From NCBI RefSeq assembly GCF_018618475.1, contig NZ_JACSMD010000001.1, forward strand, positions 1,550,001 through 1,614,000: 64,000 bases of DNA. The letters run 5' to 3'. This DNA comes from Exiguobacterium sp. s122 (GTDB taxonomy: Bacteria; Bacillota; Bacilli; Exiguobacteriales; Exiguobacteriaceae). Below the pieces are notes generated by a model. It was given only the letters and a program-made list of their open reading frames with translations, was not told where the DNA came from and searched no databases. This document shows, one piece after another, positions 28,380 through 37,547 of the stretch; position 1 is the stretch's first letter, and each line of letters starts with the position of its first letter. A program made the position numbers and the translations under genes.

Positions 28380-28814
28380 TTACTTCCCTTTCCCGTGATG
28401 AATGACTGCCAATTCGTCGATAAACGACTGCTCCGTCGCCTTAGTGGCGGCAACTTCTTGTTGACTCGCTTTCTCATGAAGCGTCACGTACTTCTTCTCT
28501 TCGACGACTTTACCAAGTAGGCGCTCCTGCGCTAAGTGATAGCGATTCCGAGATTGAGTCACGACGAGTTGTTGCGTCTCGATTTGACGCTTCAACAAGT
28601 CGCGCGTTTTTTCCCGATACTGTGACATGAGTAAGTCGACGGTCCCGGATTGTTCATCCTGGCTCTTCATGAGCGACTCGTACGTGATGAGGAGACGGTA
28701 TAACGCTTCCATGTCTGCCTCAAATCGTGCCTTGAAGGATCTCATCTCGGTCGCCGTCTCTTCCTTTTCATGTTCAGCGATCGGCATGATTCGCTCTAGT
28801 AATAATCTGTTCAT
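28380..28814 (-). CDS. fliJ: Flagellar export chaperone FliJ
   Basis: FliJ is the coiled-coil stalk that works with the FliI ATPase. The 144-residue protein is charged and helical throughout, with no membrane helix. It overlaps fliI by 4 nt (ATGA) and has the GAGGTGA ribosome site inside fliI. The family is weakly conserved, so the call leans on position, length and coiled-coil character. Confidence 0.85.
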   Translation of the reverse strand: MNRLLLERIMPIAEHEKEETATEMRSFKARFEADMEALYRLLITYESLMKSQDEQSGTVDLLMSQYREKTRDLLKRQIETQQLVVTQSRNRYHLAQERLLGKVVEEKKYVTLHEKASQQEVAATKATEQSFIDELAVIHHGKGK

Positions 28815-30130
28815 GATTCACCTCTTGCGATTCCGGCCAAGCGATCGAGTGTTTGCTCGAACGACGCCTCTTCTTCAATCGATTGCTTCAAAAATGTGAG
28901 CAGTCCAGGATAATGGTCGATGGCCGTGTCAATCGCTGGATTCGTCCCTTTTTTATATGCGCCGATATTGATTAAGTCTTCTGCATCTAAATACGTGGCG
29001 AGCCAGCTTCGAAACGTGATTGCATCCTCGCGATGTAACGGTGAGGCAATTTGGTTCATGACTCGACTGATCGACTTCAACACGTGAATGGCTGGAAACT
29101 GGCCACGGTTCGCAAGAGCACGATCCATGACGAAGTGACCGTCTAGTATCCCGCGAACAGCATCGGCAATCGGTTCGTTCATATCGTCTCCGTCGACGAG
29201 TACGGTGTAAAATGCTGTGATGGAGCCGGTGACAGCCGTCCCGCTTCGCTCAAGTAACTGCGGCAACATGGCAAAGACGGACGGGGTATAACCTTTTGAT
29301 GTCGGCGGTTCACCAGTGGCGAGCCCGATTTCACGTTGCGCCATTGCGAAACGCGTTACCGAATCCATCATCAAGACGACTTCTTTTCCTTGGTCGCGGA
29401 AGTACTCTGCGATTGCGGTTGCCGTGTAGGCCCCCTTCAAACGAACGAGTGGCGGTTGGTCGCTCGTCGCCACGATTACGACCGAGCGCGCCATCCCTTC
29501 TGGCCCAAGTTCTTTTTCAATAAACTCTTTCACTTCACGCCCCCGCTCGCCAATCAACGCGATGACGTTAATGTGGGCGGATGAACGCTTGGCAATCATT
29601 CCGAGCAGTGTCGACTTCCCGACACCCGAACCGGCAAACAAGCCGACCCGTTGTCCTTTCCCGACGGTCAAAAGTCCATCGATAACGCGGACCCCGGTCG
29701 ATAAAGAGTCAAGGATGCGAGGTCGTTCGAGCGGGTTCGGAGGCTTCCGCAAGACGTCGTATTGTTTAGTCGGGCGCTTCCCTTCACCAGAGAGCGGACG
29801 GCCTAGCCCGTCGAGCACTTGACCGATCAACTCGAATCCGACAGGCACTTGGAGCATCCGGCCGGTCCCTTTGACGATGCAGCCTGGTGCAATTTGTGTC
29901 GTTTCGCCGTAAGGCATGAGCAGTACGCGGGCATCATTGAATCCGACGACTTCCGCTTCCACGAATTGACCGTTCGGCAACTCGATGAGGCATCGTTCGC
30001 CGATAAATGCGCTCGGTCCGCTCGCTTCGATCATCAACCCGACGACACGACAGACGCGTCCGACTTTTCGCACGTACTCGTCTTCCGGCGACCGGGCCAC
30101 GGTTTCCGTGACGAGATCAATAAGCCCCAT
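28811..30130 (-). CDS. fliI: Flagellum-specific ATPase FliI
   Basis: FliI powers initial unfolding and delivery of export substrates. The 439-residue protein is a clear F1-beta relative with Walker A G-S-G-V-G-K-S-T near residue 168, Walker B V-V-L-M-M-D-S near 250 and the conserved Q-R-E-I-G-L-A-T-G-E-P-P-T-S-K-G-Y-T-P-S-V segment. It overlaps its regulator fliH by 14 nt and fliJ by 4 nt. Confidence 0.97.
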   Translation of the reverse strand: MGLIDLVTETVARSPEDEYVRKVGRVCRVVGLMIEASGPSAFIGERCLIELPNGQFVEAEVVGFNDARVLLMPYGETTQIAPGCIVKGTGRMLQVPVGFELIGQVLDGLGRPLSGEGKRPTKQYDVLRKPPNPLERPRILDSLSTGVRVIDGLLTVGKGQRVGLFAGSGVGKSTLLGMIAKRSSAHINVIALIGERGREVKEFIEKELGPEGMARSVVIVATSDQPPLVRLKGAYTATAIAEYFRDQGKEVVLMMDSVTRFAMAQREIGLATGEPPTSKGYTPSVFAMLPQLLERSGTAVTGSITAFYTVLVDGDDMNEPIADAVRGILDGHFVMDRALANRGQFPAIHVLKSISRVMNQIASPLHREDAITFRSWLATYLDAEDLINIGAYKKGTNPAIDTAIDHYPGLLTFLKQSIEEEASFEQTLDRLAGIARGES

Positions 30131-30839
30131 CGGTTAATACCTCCTCGATTGTGGACCGAATCCGTTCCAAACTGTACGACACGTCGCGTTCACTTCCGTG
30201 CTCGGGCGTCTCGATTCGGACGCTAACCTCATCTAACGACGCATCCGCCCGATATTTCATCAGCGGCGTCATCTCCGTTTGCCACATCGACTTGAACCGT
30301 TGAATCGAAGCGAGGCGTGTCGGATGGACATAAATGGTCAAACTCTCGGCGTCCGGTTCGCGAATGACTTGGGTTCGAATCAAATCGGCAAACAATTGTT
30401 CATCTTTTCGAATCAGATCAGTCGTCAATTTGGCCGCGACCTCAACGGCAAGCTCGACGAGTTGGTGTTCGGCGGAGCGCCATTTCTCGTCATATAACTG
30501 TTCGAGTTCGACGAGCACCGTGTTTAACCGGGTCGTCAACTCATCGAACGCCGCCTTCCCTTCACGATGCCCTTCGTTAAAGCCCGCAGCATGGCCTTCA
30601 TTGTATGCTGCTTCAAGCGTCTCGGCTTTCAACTGTTCTAACGCTTGTTGCGAAGCGAGAAATCGTTCGTTGGCCGCTTCTTCCTCTTGTCGAAGTTTCT
30701 GATAGCGGGCGGCAATCACGGACTCGTGATCGACTTCGCTTGATTGTTCCGCCACCTCGAACAGCGATTTCGAGTCAATCCGTTGCGGCTCGAACGCTGT
30801 CGCACGTCCTCGTTTGATTACATTAGACAACGATGTCAT
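30117..30839 (-). CDS. fliH: Flagellar assembly protein FliH
   Basis: FliH regulates FliI and tethers it to the C-ring. The 240-residue protein is charged, with a coiled-coil part holding the G-x-x-x-G repeat region (A-G-F-N-E-G-H-R-E-G near residue 88) and a C-terminal domain resembling the F1 delta subunit. The start is uncertain: the ATG at 30839 is only 1 nt after GGAGGAG, whereas an in-frame TTG at 30830 would have ideal 9-10 nt spacing. Either way it overlaps fliG. Confidence 0.88.
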   Translation of the reverse strand: MTSLSNVIKRGRATAFEPQRIDSKSLFEVAEQSSEVDHESVIAARYQKLRQEEEAANERFLASQQALEQLKAETLEAAYNEGHAAGFNEGHREGKAAFDELTTRLNTVLVELEQLYDEKWRSAEHQLVELAVEVAAKLTTDLIRKDEQLFADLIRTQVIREPDAESLTIYVHPTRLASIQRFKSMWQTEMTPLMKYRADASLDEVSVRIETPEHGSERDVSYSLERIRSTIEEVLTDGAY

Positions 30840-31830
30840 CTCCTCCGCCGCGACTGATTACAATCTCTCCGACGTCTTCTAGGCGACGGATAATCCCAAC
30901 AATCCGACTTTGTGCCTCTTCGACGTCACGCAATCGAACTGGTCCCATGAATTCCATGTCTTCTTTGAACGTATCGACCATTCGTTGCGACATGTTTTTG
31001 AAGATGATTTGTTTGACTTCTTCGGACGACACTTTGAGTGCGAGCAGAAGATCGTCGTTTGACACTTCCCGGATGATGCGTTGAATCGCCCGCGAGTCGA
31101 GCGTGACGATATCTTCGAATACGAACATCCGTTTTTTGATTTCTTCGGCAAGTTCCGGGTCTTCAATTTCAAGCGCATCGAGAATCGTGCGTTCGGTCGT
31201 CCGGTCGACACCGTTGAGCACTTCGACGACCGCTTCGATTCCACCCGATTGCGCATAATCTTGCATGTCGGTCTGTGACAAGTTCTTCTCGAGAATCTGT
31301 TCGACTTCATGGATGACGTCCGGGTTGAGCCGGTCCATCGTCGCAATCCGTTTGGCGACTTCCGATTGAATCTCTGGCGGCAGTTCCGACAAGATTTGAC
31401 CAGATTTGACAGGCTCAAGATGCGCCAAAATTAACGCGATCGTTTGCGGGTGCTCGTTTTGAATAAAATTGAGCAACTGCTTCGGATCAGCTTTTCGTGC
31501 AAACTCGAACGGTCGGACTTGGAGCGTCGAAGTGAGGCGATGGATGAGGGCCATCGCTTTCTCTTCCCCGACCGCTTTCTCGAGCACCGTCTTCGCGAAC
31601 CCGATGCCACCTTGCGTGATGTAGTTCTGAGCCATCGCGAGTTCATGGAACTCACCCATGATTGTCTCTTTTTGTTCAGTCGATATTTTCTTTAACCCCG
31701 AGATTTGAAGCGTCAGTTGCTCCATCTCTTCTTCGGACAAATGCTTGTAGACGTTCGCCGCCACTTCAGGTCCAAGCGAGATCATGAGCATCGCCGCTTT
31801 TTCTCGGTTCGATTGTTTTGCATAGTTCAC
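30823..31830 (-). CDS. fliG: Flagellar motor switch protein FliG
   Basis: FliG is the rotor protein that contacts stators and generates torque. The 335-residue protein has the N-terminal FliF-binding domain, the middle E-H-P-Q motif near residue 125 and the C-terminal domain with charged torque helices (D-L-L-L-A-L-K region near 265). I placed the start at the GTG at 31830 because GAGGAG is 8 nt upstream. A GTG three codons earlier overlaps that ribosome site and the fliF stop. The start codon choice affects only three residues. Confidence 0.94.
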   Translation of the reverse strand: MNYAKQSNREKAAMLMISLGPEVAANVYKHLSEEEMEQLTLQISGLKKISTEQKETIMGEFHELAMAQNYITQGGIGFAKTVLEKAVGEEKAMALIHRLTSTLQVRPFEFARKADPKQLLNFIQNEHPQTIALILAHLEPVKSGQILSELPPEIQSEVAKRIATMDRLNPDVIHEVEQILEKNLSQTDMQDYAQSGGIEAVVEVLNGVDRTTERTILDALEIEDPELAEEIKKRMFVFEDIVTLDSRAIQRIIREVSNDDLLLALKVSSEEVKQIIFKNMSQRMVDTFKEDMEFMGPVRLRDVEEAQSRIVGIIRRLEDVGEIVISRGGGDDIVV

Positions 31831-31835
31831 GGTAC

Positions 31836-33404
31836 TCACTCCTCAGACATCCAAGTACGAAGAAGTTTGGCGAACTCTTCTGGGTTGCTCTCTGCCAATT
31901 TCTCCAACTGTTTCTTCTTAACGGCGCCTTCGCCTCGTTCTTCAAGATCGAGGTCTGGGACTTCGTCTTCATATGGGACTTCCCACTCGTTCGTCTCCGC
32001 GAGCGGTTCTTGCTTACGCTTGCGTAGAGCGAAGAAGACGAGGGCGAGTAGAACGACCGCACCAGCTGCGGCAGCATACATCCACCATGGCGTCCCTTGT
32101 TCGGTCGTCGCGACGGCTTCCGCTTCTGCGAACGGACGTGATACGACGACAACTTTTTGTTCCAACTCCGCTTCTGTGAGGGCTTCACCCGTTTTCGCGA
32201 GCGATGTCCGGATAATCGAATACATCATCGTCTCAAGGTCACCTTCAAGTTGTGGGTCAATCGTCGTCGCGCCGTTCGGCGGCTCGACGATGAGTTGGAC
32301 GCCGAGGTCACGAATCGTATACGGCGCGTTTTGAATTTGTTTTGTAATGCGGTTTACTTCGTAGTTGATGATTTCATGATTTTTCTCGCTCTCTTCATTA
32401 CCCGTACCTGTCGCGGCAGGGAAGTTGACCGTATCGTTCTCGGCCGTCCCGGCAGCTGTCTGCGCGCCGGTCCCGCCTGTATACGCCTCGGCGATTCGTT
32501 CCGCCGATGTGACGATGCCTTCCATACTGTCTTCATTGACCGGGGTGACAAGGTTTTGCTCTTCTGCCGTCTGAGTCGTGTCGATATCGGCCGTGACCGA
32601 TACGAGTACGCTTCGCTCTCCGAGAAGCACCGAGAGCATCTGTTGAATCTGCTGACGCACGTCTTTCTCGACTTGACGCTTCAATGCGAGTGGGTCGGTC
32701 GAGCCGCCACCGGCCATCGTCGACTGGTCCAAATCGTAATACGTGAAGTATTGGTCCATGATGGAGATGTTTTCTGGTTTCAGGTTAGGCACACTCTTAC
32801 TAATCAAATGATAGAGTCCTTTCACCGTCGCCGGTTCAAGTGACGTGCCAGCACCGAGGTTCAAGACGATCGATGCCGTCGGCTCCCCTTGATCCTCTGC
32901 TAGGAACACCGATTTTTCTGGCAACGAGATGATGACTTTCGCTTGGTTGATTCCTTCGATTTGAGTAATCAATCGCTCGAGCTCGGTCTGCATCGCGCTC
33001 CGTTCGATGACGGCCATCTCCCGATCGGTCGTCCCGAAGCCGGCATTGTCGCTGAAAAAGCTATAATCGATGGCACCGGATTTTGGGATACCGGCTGCAG
33101 CCAAACTGACTTTCAACTGGTCGACCCGTTCACTCGGCACGTACACACTCACTCCGTTCGAGGTCGCTTTAATTTCTGATTTCACTCCGTCAGCCGTCAG
33201 CTTCTCTGTCACTTCGCCGGCCTCTTGTGCCGACAAGTTCGTATACAAAGGCGCCATGTTCGGTCTCGCGAGCAACAGGGTCAATACCACCGCGACGAGT
33301 AATACGCCGGCGATGACGATGCCCCAAAAGATTTTACGGTTCGTCGGCAACGCCTTGAGCGAACCCGTCAGTGAGCTGAATCGTTCTTTTAACTTCTCAT
33401 TCAT
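31836..33404 (-). CDS. fliF: Flagellar MS-ring protein FliF
   Basis: FliF builds the MS ring in the membrane. The 522-residue protein has membrane helices near residues 25-46 and 440-462, ring-building domains between them, and a Ser/Thr/Gly-rich insert (about 305-345). Its C-terminal cytoplasmic tail (P-E-E-F-A-K-L-L-R-T-W) binds FliG, encoded next. It is followed immediately by fliG and preceded by fliE. Confidence 0.96.
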   Translation of the reverse strand: MNEKLKERFSSLTGSLKALPTNRKIFWGIVIAGVLLVAVVLTLLLARPNMAPLYTNLSAQEAGEVTEKLTADGVKSEIKATSNGVSVYVPSERVDQLKVSLAAAGIPKSGAIDYSFFSDNAGFGTTDREMAVIERSAMQTELERLITQIEGINQAKVIISLPEKSVFLAEDQGEPTASIVLNLGAGTSLEPATVKGLYHLISKSVPNLKPENISIMDQYFTYYDLDQSTMAGGGSTDPLALKRQVEKDVRQQIQQMLSVLLGERSVLVSVTADIDTTQTAEEQNLVTPVNEDSMEGIVTSAERIAEAYTGGTGAQTAAGTAENDTVNFPAATGTGNEESEKNHEIINYEVNRITKQIQNAPYTIRDLGVQLIVEPPNGATTIDPQLEGDLETMMYSIIRTSLAKTGEALTEAELEQKVVVVSRPFAEAEAVATTEQGTPWWMYAAAAGAVVLLALVFFALRKRKQEPLAETNEWEVPYEDEVPDLDLEERGEGAVKKKQLEKLAESNPEEFAKLLRTWMSEE

Positions 33405-33425
33405 CGCAACTCGTCATCCTCTACA

Positions 33426-33710
33426 TTAAACTTGCATTCGCATCATTTCTTGATAGGCTTCGACAGCCTTGTTACGCACCTCTATCGCGAGTTGCATCGC
33501 AATCGACGACTCTTCACTTTGAATCATGACTTGATGAAGGTCGGCTTTGCCGACGGCGAGGTCGGCCCGAGCCGCACTCGTCGCCTGTTGCACGTCGTTT
33601 AACGAGCGCATCGCCTCATTCAAGTACGATCCAAATTGAGATGGCGTATCTTTCACCGGGTTCACCCCGGTCGCTTGCGTTCCAAGCATTGAAATCGGAT
33701 TGATTTGCAT
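33426..33710 (-). CDS. fliE: Flagellar hook-basal body protein FliE
   Basis: FliE joins the MS ring to the proximal rod. The 94-residue protein is helical. Its conserved C-terminal part includes L-H-Q-V-M-I-Q-S-E-E-S-S-I-A-M-Q-L and V-R-N-K-A-V-E-A-Y-Q-E-M-M-R-M. The ribosome site AAGGAG is good and the gene starts 13 nt after flgC. Confidence 0.94.
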   Translation of the reverse strand: MQINPISMLGTQATGVNPVKDTPSQFGSYLNEAMRSLNDVQQATSAARADLAVGKADLHQVMIQSEESSIAMQLAIEVRNKAVEAYQEMMRMQV

Positions 33711-33723
33711 CGGTCTTCACTCC

Positions 33724-34155
33724 TTATCCTTTACCAATTTCCATCGCTTTGACGAGCATCGCTTTCGTCGCGTTCATCGCTGCCACGTTGGCCTCGTACG
33801 AGCGTGTCGCACCCATCAGGTCAACCATCTCTTTTAACAAGTCCACGTTCGGCAACTGCACGTATCCGCGCTCGTCCGCGTCGGGATGCGTCGGATCATA
33901 AGACAATTTGTAAGGCGCCTCATCTTCGACGATTCGTGCCACTTGAACACCGCCCGATACGGCGTTCGACAACTGTTTTCGAAACGGTGCCTCTTGAAGC
34001 ACCGTCATCTTTCGTGTGTATGGTTGCCACTCGCCATCGACGAGTTTACCGCGGGTCGTCTGAGCGTTCGCGATGTTCGCCGAGACCGTGTCCATGCGTA
34101 ACCGTTGTGACGTCAACGCCGTCGCTGAGATATGGAAACTATCGAACATACCCAT
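33724..34155 (-). CDS. flgC: Flagellar proximal rod protein FlgC
   Basis: FlgC is a proximal rod subunit exported through the FliPQR channel. The 143-residue protein has the N-terminal rod motif S-A-N-I-A-N-A-Q-T-T-R-G near residue 25 and the C-terminal helix with R-S-Y-E-A-N-V-A-A-M-N. The ribosome site GAGGAGG precedes the ATG, and the gene starts 2 nt after flgB. Confidence 0.95.
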   Translation of the reverse strand: MGMFDSFHISATALTSQRLRMDTVSANIANAQTTRGKLVDGEWQPYTRKMTVLQEAPFRKQLSNAVSGGVQVARIVEDEAPYKLSYDPTHPDADERGYVQLPNVDLLKEMVDLMGATRSYEANVAAMNATKAMLVKAMEIGKG

Positions 34156-34157
34156 CT

Positions 34158-34526
34158 TTAACGTCCTCCTCGGATTACCGTCTTCAAGCCGCCGAGTCGA
34201 CGGTTGAGTTGTTCCATCATCGCCTCATATTGCAGCTGGTTCCGTGCCAGTTCGCTCATTTCAAAGTCGAGGTCGACGCTGTTCCCATCGCTTCGCATCG
34301 CACCACCCGGCCGATCGACGATTTGACTCGTCGCCCGTTCGCTCGGGCGTCCACCCGCGAGCTTCAATCGCATCTCGTTCGATAGCGTCTGCTCGAAAAC
34401 GGCTTGTTTCGCTTTGAAGTTTGGTGTGTCGATATTCGACAAATTATGACTGATTACTTTTTGGTTCAAGACCGAATGATTAATCGCTTGCTTCATCAAT
34501 TGATAGTCTGTGCCAATCCAATTCAT
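34158..34526 (-). CDS. flgB: Flagellar proximal rod protein FlgB (first gene of fla/che run)
   Basis: FlgB is a proximal rod subunit. The protein of about 122 residues has the rod motif S-H-N-L-S-N-I-D-T-P-N-F-K-A-K near residue 27 and the C-terminal L-Q-Y-E-A-M-M-E-Q-L-N segment. I chose the ATG at 34526. An in-frame GTG three codons upstream (34535) is an alternative, and neither has a strong ribosome site (local GTGAGTGAG). The gene heads the 24-kb flagellar and chemotaxis run. Confidence 0.92.
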   Translation of the reverse strand: MNWIGTDYQLMKQAINHSVLNQKVISHNLSNIDTPNFKAKQAVFEQTLSNEMRLKLAGGRPSERATSQIVDRPGGAMRSDGNSVDLDFEMSELARNQLQYEAMMEQLNRRLGGLKTVIRGGR

Positions 34527-34700
34527 GCGTCTCACTCACTTTCACTAAAAGAATGCATGTATATACCTTATTTGGAAATTCTACTATTACATTGAAACAA
34601 ATCTGTAACAGTTCTGAAAGATATTTTTGTTAAAACAGGTAAATGCTCTAACTTCTTTTTGTCGAATTTACGACATATCCTGAAAATAATTACTTTTGCA
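34527..34700 (-). promoter_or_regulatory. AT-rich leader region of the fla/che operon, promoter not resolved
   Basis: This AT-rich stretch must hold the fla/che promoter, since a terminator closes codY just upstream. The best -10 candidate is TAGAAT (minus strand, 34578-34583), but no -35 lies at standard spacing. No SigD-type TAAA...GCCGATAT pair was found. A CodY-box-like site is at 34675-34688. Confidence 0.5.
34675..34688 (-). promoter_or_regulatory. CodY-box-like site upstream of flgB
   Basis: The minus strand reads TATTTTCAGGATAT, matching 11 of 14 positions of the known CodY consensus AATTTTCWGAAAAT. It lies about 150 nt before flgB and just after the codY terminator. CodY repression of fla/che is known in B. 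subtilis. Binding here is inferred. Confidence 0.45.
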
Positions 34701-34705
34701 CTAAA

Positions 34706-34737
34706 AAACCCGTTCTTCCATCAGAAAGAACGGGTTT
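34706..34737 (-). terminator. Terminator after codY
   Basis: Twelve-base arms (34706-34717 and 34726-34737, AAACCCGTTCTT and its complement) pair around an 8-nt loop and are followed on the minus strand by a T-tract (TTTTTTAG counting the stem end). This closes the xerC-hslVU-codY unit. Confidence 0.9.
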
Positions 34738-34800
34738 GTAGACCTAAGAATACTTATCCTATAAGCATTGGTAAGCCTTTTAAAGATTTTAAGCTATATT

Positions 34801-35580
34801 TCAATTCGATTTCAGTTTTTGTAACTCAAACAAGAAATTATCATTCAATATCTTAATATAGGTTCCTTTCATGCCAAGCGAACGTGATTCGATGACGCCG
34901 GCACTCTCGAGTTTACGAAGTGCGTTGACGATGACCGATCTTGTAATTCCCACTCTATCGGCAATTTTGGAAGCAACTAACAACCCTTCGTTCCCACCGA
35001 GCTCCTCAAAAATATGCTCAATCGCTTCAAGTTCTGAATACGACAGGGAGTTGATCGCCATTTGGACGACAGCTTTTTTACGAGCAGACGCCTCGGCTTC
35101 CGCCGCCTTTTCGCGAAGAATCTCCATGCCGACGACCGTCGCGCTGTATTCTGCAAGGACGAGGTCGTCTTGAGTGAACTCGTTGTTCAATCGCCCGAGT
35201 ACGAGCGTGCCGAGACGTTCGCCGCCGCCGATGATTGGCACAATCGTCGTCTTCGACTCGAGGAACAATTCACGATTTTCTACAGGGAACGCCGTATACT
35301 CGCTATCGATCTCAATATTCTCGGTCGTCTCTTTTACGTTGAACAAGTTCGACGCATACGGTTCTGGGAATTGACGGTCGACCAAAAAGGCTTTCATTCG
35401 TTCGTTCTCAATCTGTTGTTTGATCGCAAAACCGAGCAGGCGACCGCGACGGCTGACGATAAAGGTGTTCGCCTCAAGCACTTCACGCATCTTATCCGCC
35501 ATTTCTTTAAAGTCGACGTGTGCGCTCGCCTCTTGTTGAAGCATCGTGTTCAATTGGCGTGTTTTATCTAGTAAGTTCAT
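34801..35580 (-). CDS. codY: GTP-sensing transcriptional regulator CodY
   Basis: CodY represses or activates nutrient, motility and competence genes in response to GTP and branched-chain amino acids. The 259-residue protein has the N-terminal GAF effector domain (about 1-155), a linker helix and the C-terminal winged helix with [19 protein letters not shown] near residue 205. It is the last gene of the xerC-hslV-hslU-codY unit, which has a CodY-box-like site by its promoter, suggesting autoregulation. The ribosome site is GGGAGG. Confidence 0.97.
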   Translation of the reverse strand: MNLLDKTRQLNTMLQQEASAHVDFKEMADKMREVLEANTFIVSRRGRLLGFAIKQQIENERMKAFLVDRQFPEPYASNLFNVKETTENIEIDSEYTAFPVENRELFLESKTTIVPIIGGGERLGTLVLGRLNNEFTQDDLVLAEYSATVVGMEILREKAAEAEASARKKAVVQMAINSLSYSELEAIEHIFEELGGNEGLLVASKIADRVGITRSVIVNALRKLESAGVIESRSLGMKGTYIKILNDNFLFELQKLKSN

Positions 35581-35617
35581 AGTTCTGATTTTCCTCCCTG
35601 TATGTGCATACAGAATC

Positions 35618-36991
35618 TTATAGTATATATTGGCTTAAGTCTCGATCTTCCGCAATCGAACCGACTTTTTCCTTAACGTAAGCAGGTGTGATTTGTACGT
35701 TCGTCTGTGGCATATCGGCTGCCTCGAACGACAAGTCCTCAAGCACTCGCTCCATGATTGTATAGAGGCGACGGGCACCGATATCATCCGTCTCCCGGTT
35801 GACGTGCGTCGCGATTCTCGCAATCTCTTCAATCGCCTCATGCGTAAACTCGACCCCGATCTCTTCGGACTCGAGGAGCGCCGTGTACTGTTTGATGAGC
35901 GCTTGCGACGGTTCCGTCAAAATCTTTACGAAATCCTCTTCGGTCAAGCTGCTCAACTCGACTCGAATCGGGAAGCGCCCTTGCAGTTCCGGAATCAAAT
36001 CAGACGGTTTCGCCATATGGAAGGCTCCCGCCGCGATGAAGAGGACGTGATCCGTTTTGACGGGTCCGTATTTCGTCACGACTGTCGATCCTTCCACAAT
36101 CGGTAAAATATCGCGCTGGACGCCTTCACGTGAGACGCCGGCGTGGTCTTGCGACTTCGTAGCAATCTTGTCGATTTCATCGACGAAGATGATGCCCATC
36201 TGTTCGCTGCGTTGAACCGCCTCATCATGAACTTCATTCATATCGAGCAAATTCTCCGCTTCTTCGGCGATGAGAAGTGGTCGCGCCTCGCGGACCGTGA
36301 TTTTGCGTTTCTTCCGTTTCTTCGGCACGATTTGTCCGAGCATGTCTTGAAGGTTCGAGAGTCCTTCCATTCCTTGACCTTGGAACAAGTCGACCGTCTG
36401 CTTTTCTTCCAAATCGACTTCAATCAACCGTTCCTCTAACTCGCCGAGCTCGAGCAAACGACGAAGTTGGGCTCGGTCGCTCGCTTGCGTCGAGTCGGTC
36501 GTCGGTTCTGCTTGTTGCGTCTGGCCACCAAATAGTGCCTCAAACGGGTTCGATGCTGTCGGGGCGGCTTTCGCTTTCCCTTGAAGCGCATCGAGAATCC
36601 GCTCCGTCGCGACGGCTTCGGCCTGATCTTTGACGCCTTCCTTCTTATCTTCTTTGACGAGACGAACCGACGCCTCGACAAGGTCGCGGACCATCGATTC
36701 GACGTCACGGCCGACATATCCGACTTCCGTGAATTTAGTTGCCTCGACCTTGACGAACGGGGCTCCGACGAGTTTCGCTAGACGACGGGCAATCTCGGTT
36801 TTCCCGACACCGGTTGGTCCAATCATCAAGATGTTTTTCGGTGTGACTTCGTCTCTCAGGTCTGCACTCAATTTTTGCCGGCGATAGCGGTTACGAAGTG
36901 CGATCGCGACTGCCCGTTTCGCATCTTTTTGGCCGATGACGAAGCGGTCTAGTTCCGACACGATTTGGCGTGGTGTCAATTCACGTTTCAT
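35618..36991 (-). CDS. hslU: HslU (ClpY) AAA+ unfoldase of the HslVU protease
   Basis: HslU unfolds proteins and feeds them to HslV. The 457-residue protein has the Walker A G-P-T-G-V-G-K-T near residue 57, a charged Ala/Gln/Thr-rich I-domain (about 110-240), Walker B I-I-F-V-D-E-I-D near 252, the sensor and pore motif G-Y-V-G-R-D near 90 and a conserved C-terminal D-L-S-Q-Y-I-L that activates HslV. The start is the ATG at 36991, overlapping the hslV stop by 4 nt. An upstream in-frame start would run into hslV. Confidence 0.96.
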   Translation of the reverse strand: MKRELTPRQIVSELDRFVIGQKDAKRAVAIALRNRYRRQKLSADLRDEVTPKNILMIGPTGVGKTEIARRLAKLVGAPFVKVEATKFTEVGYVGRDVESMVRDLVEASVRLVKEDKKEGVKDQAEAVATERILDALQGKAKAAPTASNPFEALFGGQTQQAEPTTDSTQASDRAQLRRLLELGELEERLIEVDLEEKQTVDLFQGQGMEGLSNLQDMLGQIVPKKRKKRKITVREARPLLIAEEAENLLDMNEVHDEAVQRSEQMGIIFVDEIDKIATKSQDHAGVSREGVQRDILPIVEGSTVVTKYGPVKTDHVLFIAAGAFHMAKPSDLIPELQGRFPIRVELSSLTEEDFVKILTEPSQALIKQYTALLESEEIGVEFTHEAIEEIARIATHVNRETDDIGARRLYTIMERVLEDLSFEAADMPQTNVQITPAYVKEKVGSIAEDRDLSQYIL

Positions 36992-37536
36992 TTCGAATCG
37001 CCTCCAATTGTTTCGACAATGACTTGGTCGTTCGTATAGACACATAGCTCTCCGGCAATCTCGAGAGCGGCTCGCGCGATCTCTTCTGCCGATTTTTCTG
37101 GAGAGTGACGGACGAGGGCCCGGCCTGCTGCGAGGGCGTAATTGCCACCTGAGCCAATGGCGAGGATGCCGTCATCCGGTTCAATCACTTCACCGTTACC
37201 TGAGACGAGGAGCAAGTGATCCGCGTCCATGACGATGAGGAGCGCCTCGAGCTGACGGAGCATTTTATCGCCGCGCCATTCTTTCGCAAGTTCGACGGCC
37301 GCCCGTGGCAAGTTCCCGTTATACATCTCAAGTTTCGACTCAAATTTTTCGAACAGTGTGAACGCATCCGCGACGCTACCGGCAAATCCGGCGACGACTT
37401 TGCCACCATAGAGCCGACGCACTTTTTTCGCTTTGTTCTTCATGATGACCGCATTTCCGAGCGTGACTTGTCCGTCCCCGCTCATTGCGCCTTTGCCTTC
37501 GTGTCGGACTGCAAAAATCGTTGTTGCATGGAACAT
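36988..37536 (-). CDS. hslV: HslV (ClpQ) peptidase of the HslVU protease
   Basis: HslV is the proteasome-related peptidase chamber. The 182-residue protein begins M-F-H-A-T-T-I-F, with the G-D-G-Q-V-T-L-G-N segment near residue 20 and the [15 protein letters not shown] motif near 130. Aligned from memory, Thr5 corresponds to the catalytic N-terminal Thr of E. coli HslV. The Ser2 of B. subtilis ClpQ is absent. The ribosome site AGGGGG lies 7 nt before the ATG, so no longer start is likely. Coupled to hslU by ATGA. Confidence 0.95.
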   Translation of the reverse strand: MFHATTIFAVRHEGKGAMSGDGQVTLGNAVIMKNKAKKVRRLYGGKVVAGFAGSVADAFTLFEKFESKLEMYNGNLPRAAVELAKEWRGDKMLRQLEALLIVMDADHLLLVSGNGEVIEPDDGILAIGSGGNYALAAGRALVRHSPEKSAEEIARAALEIAGELCVYTNDQVIVETIGGDSK

Positions 37537-37547
37537 AGTATGACCCC

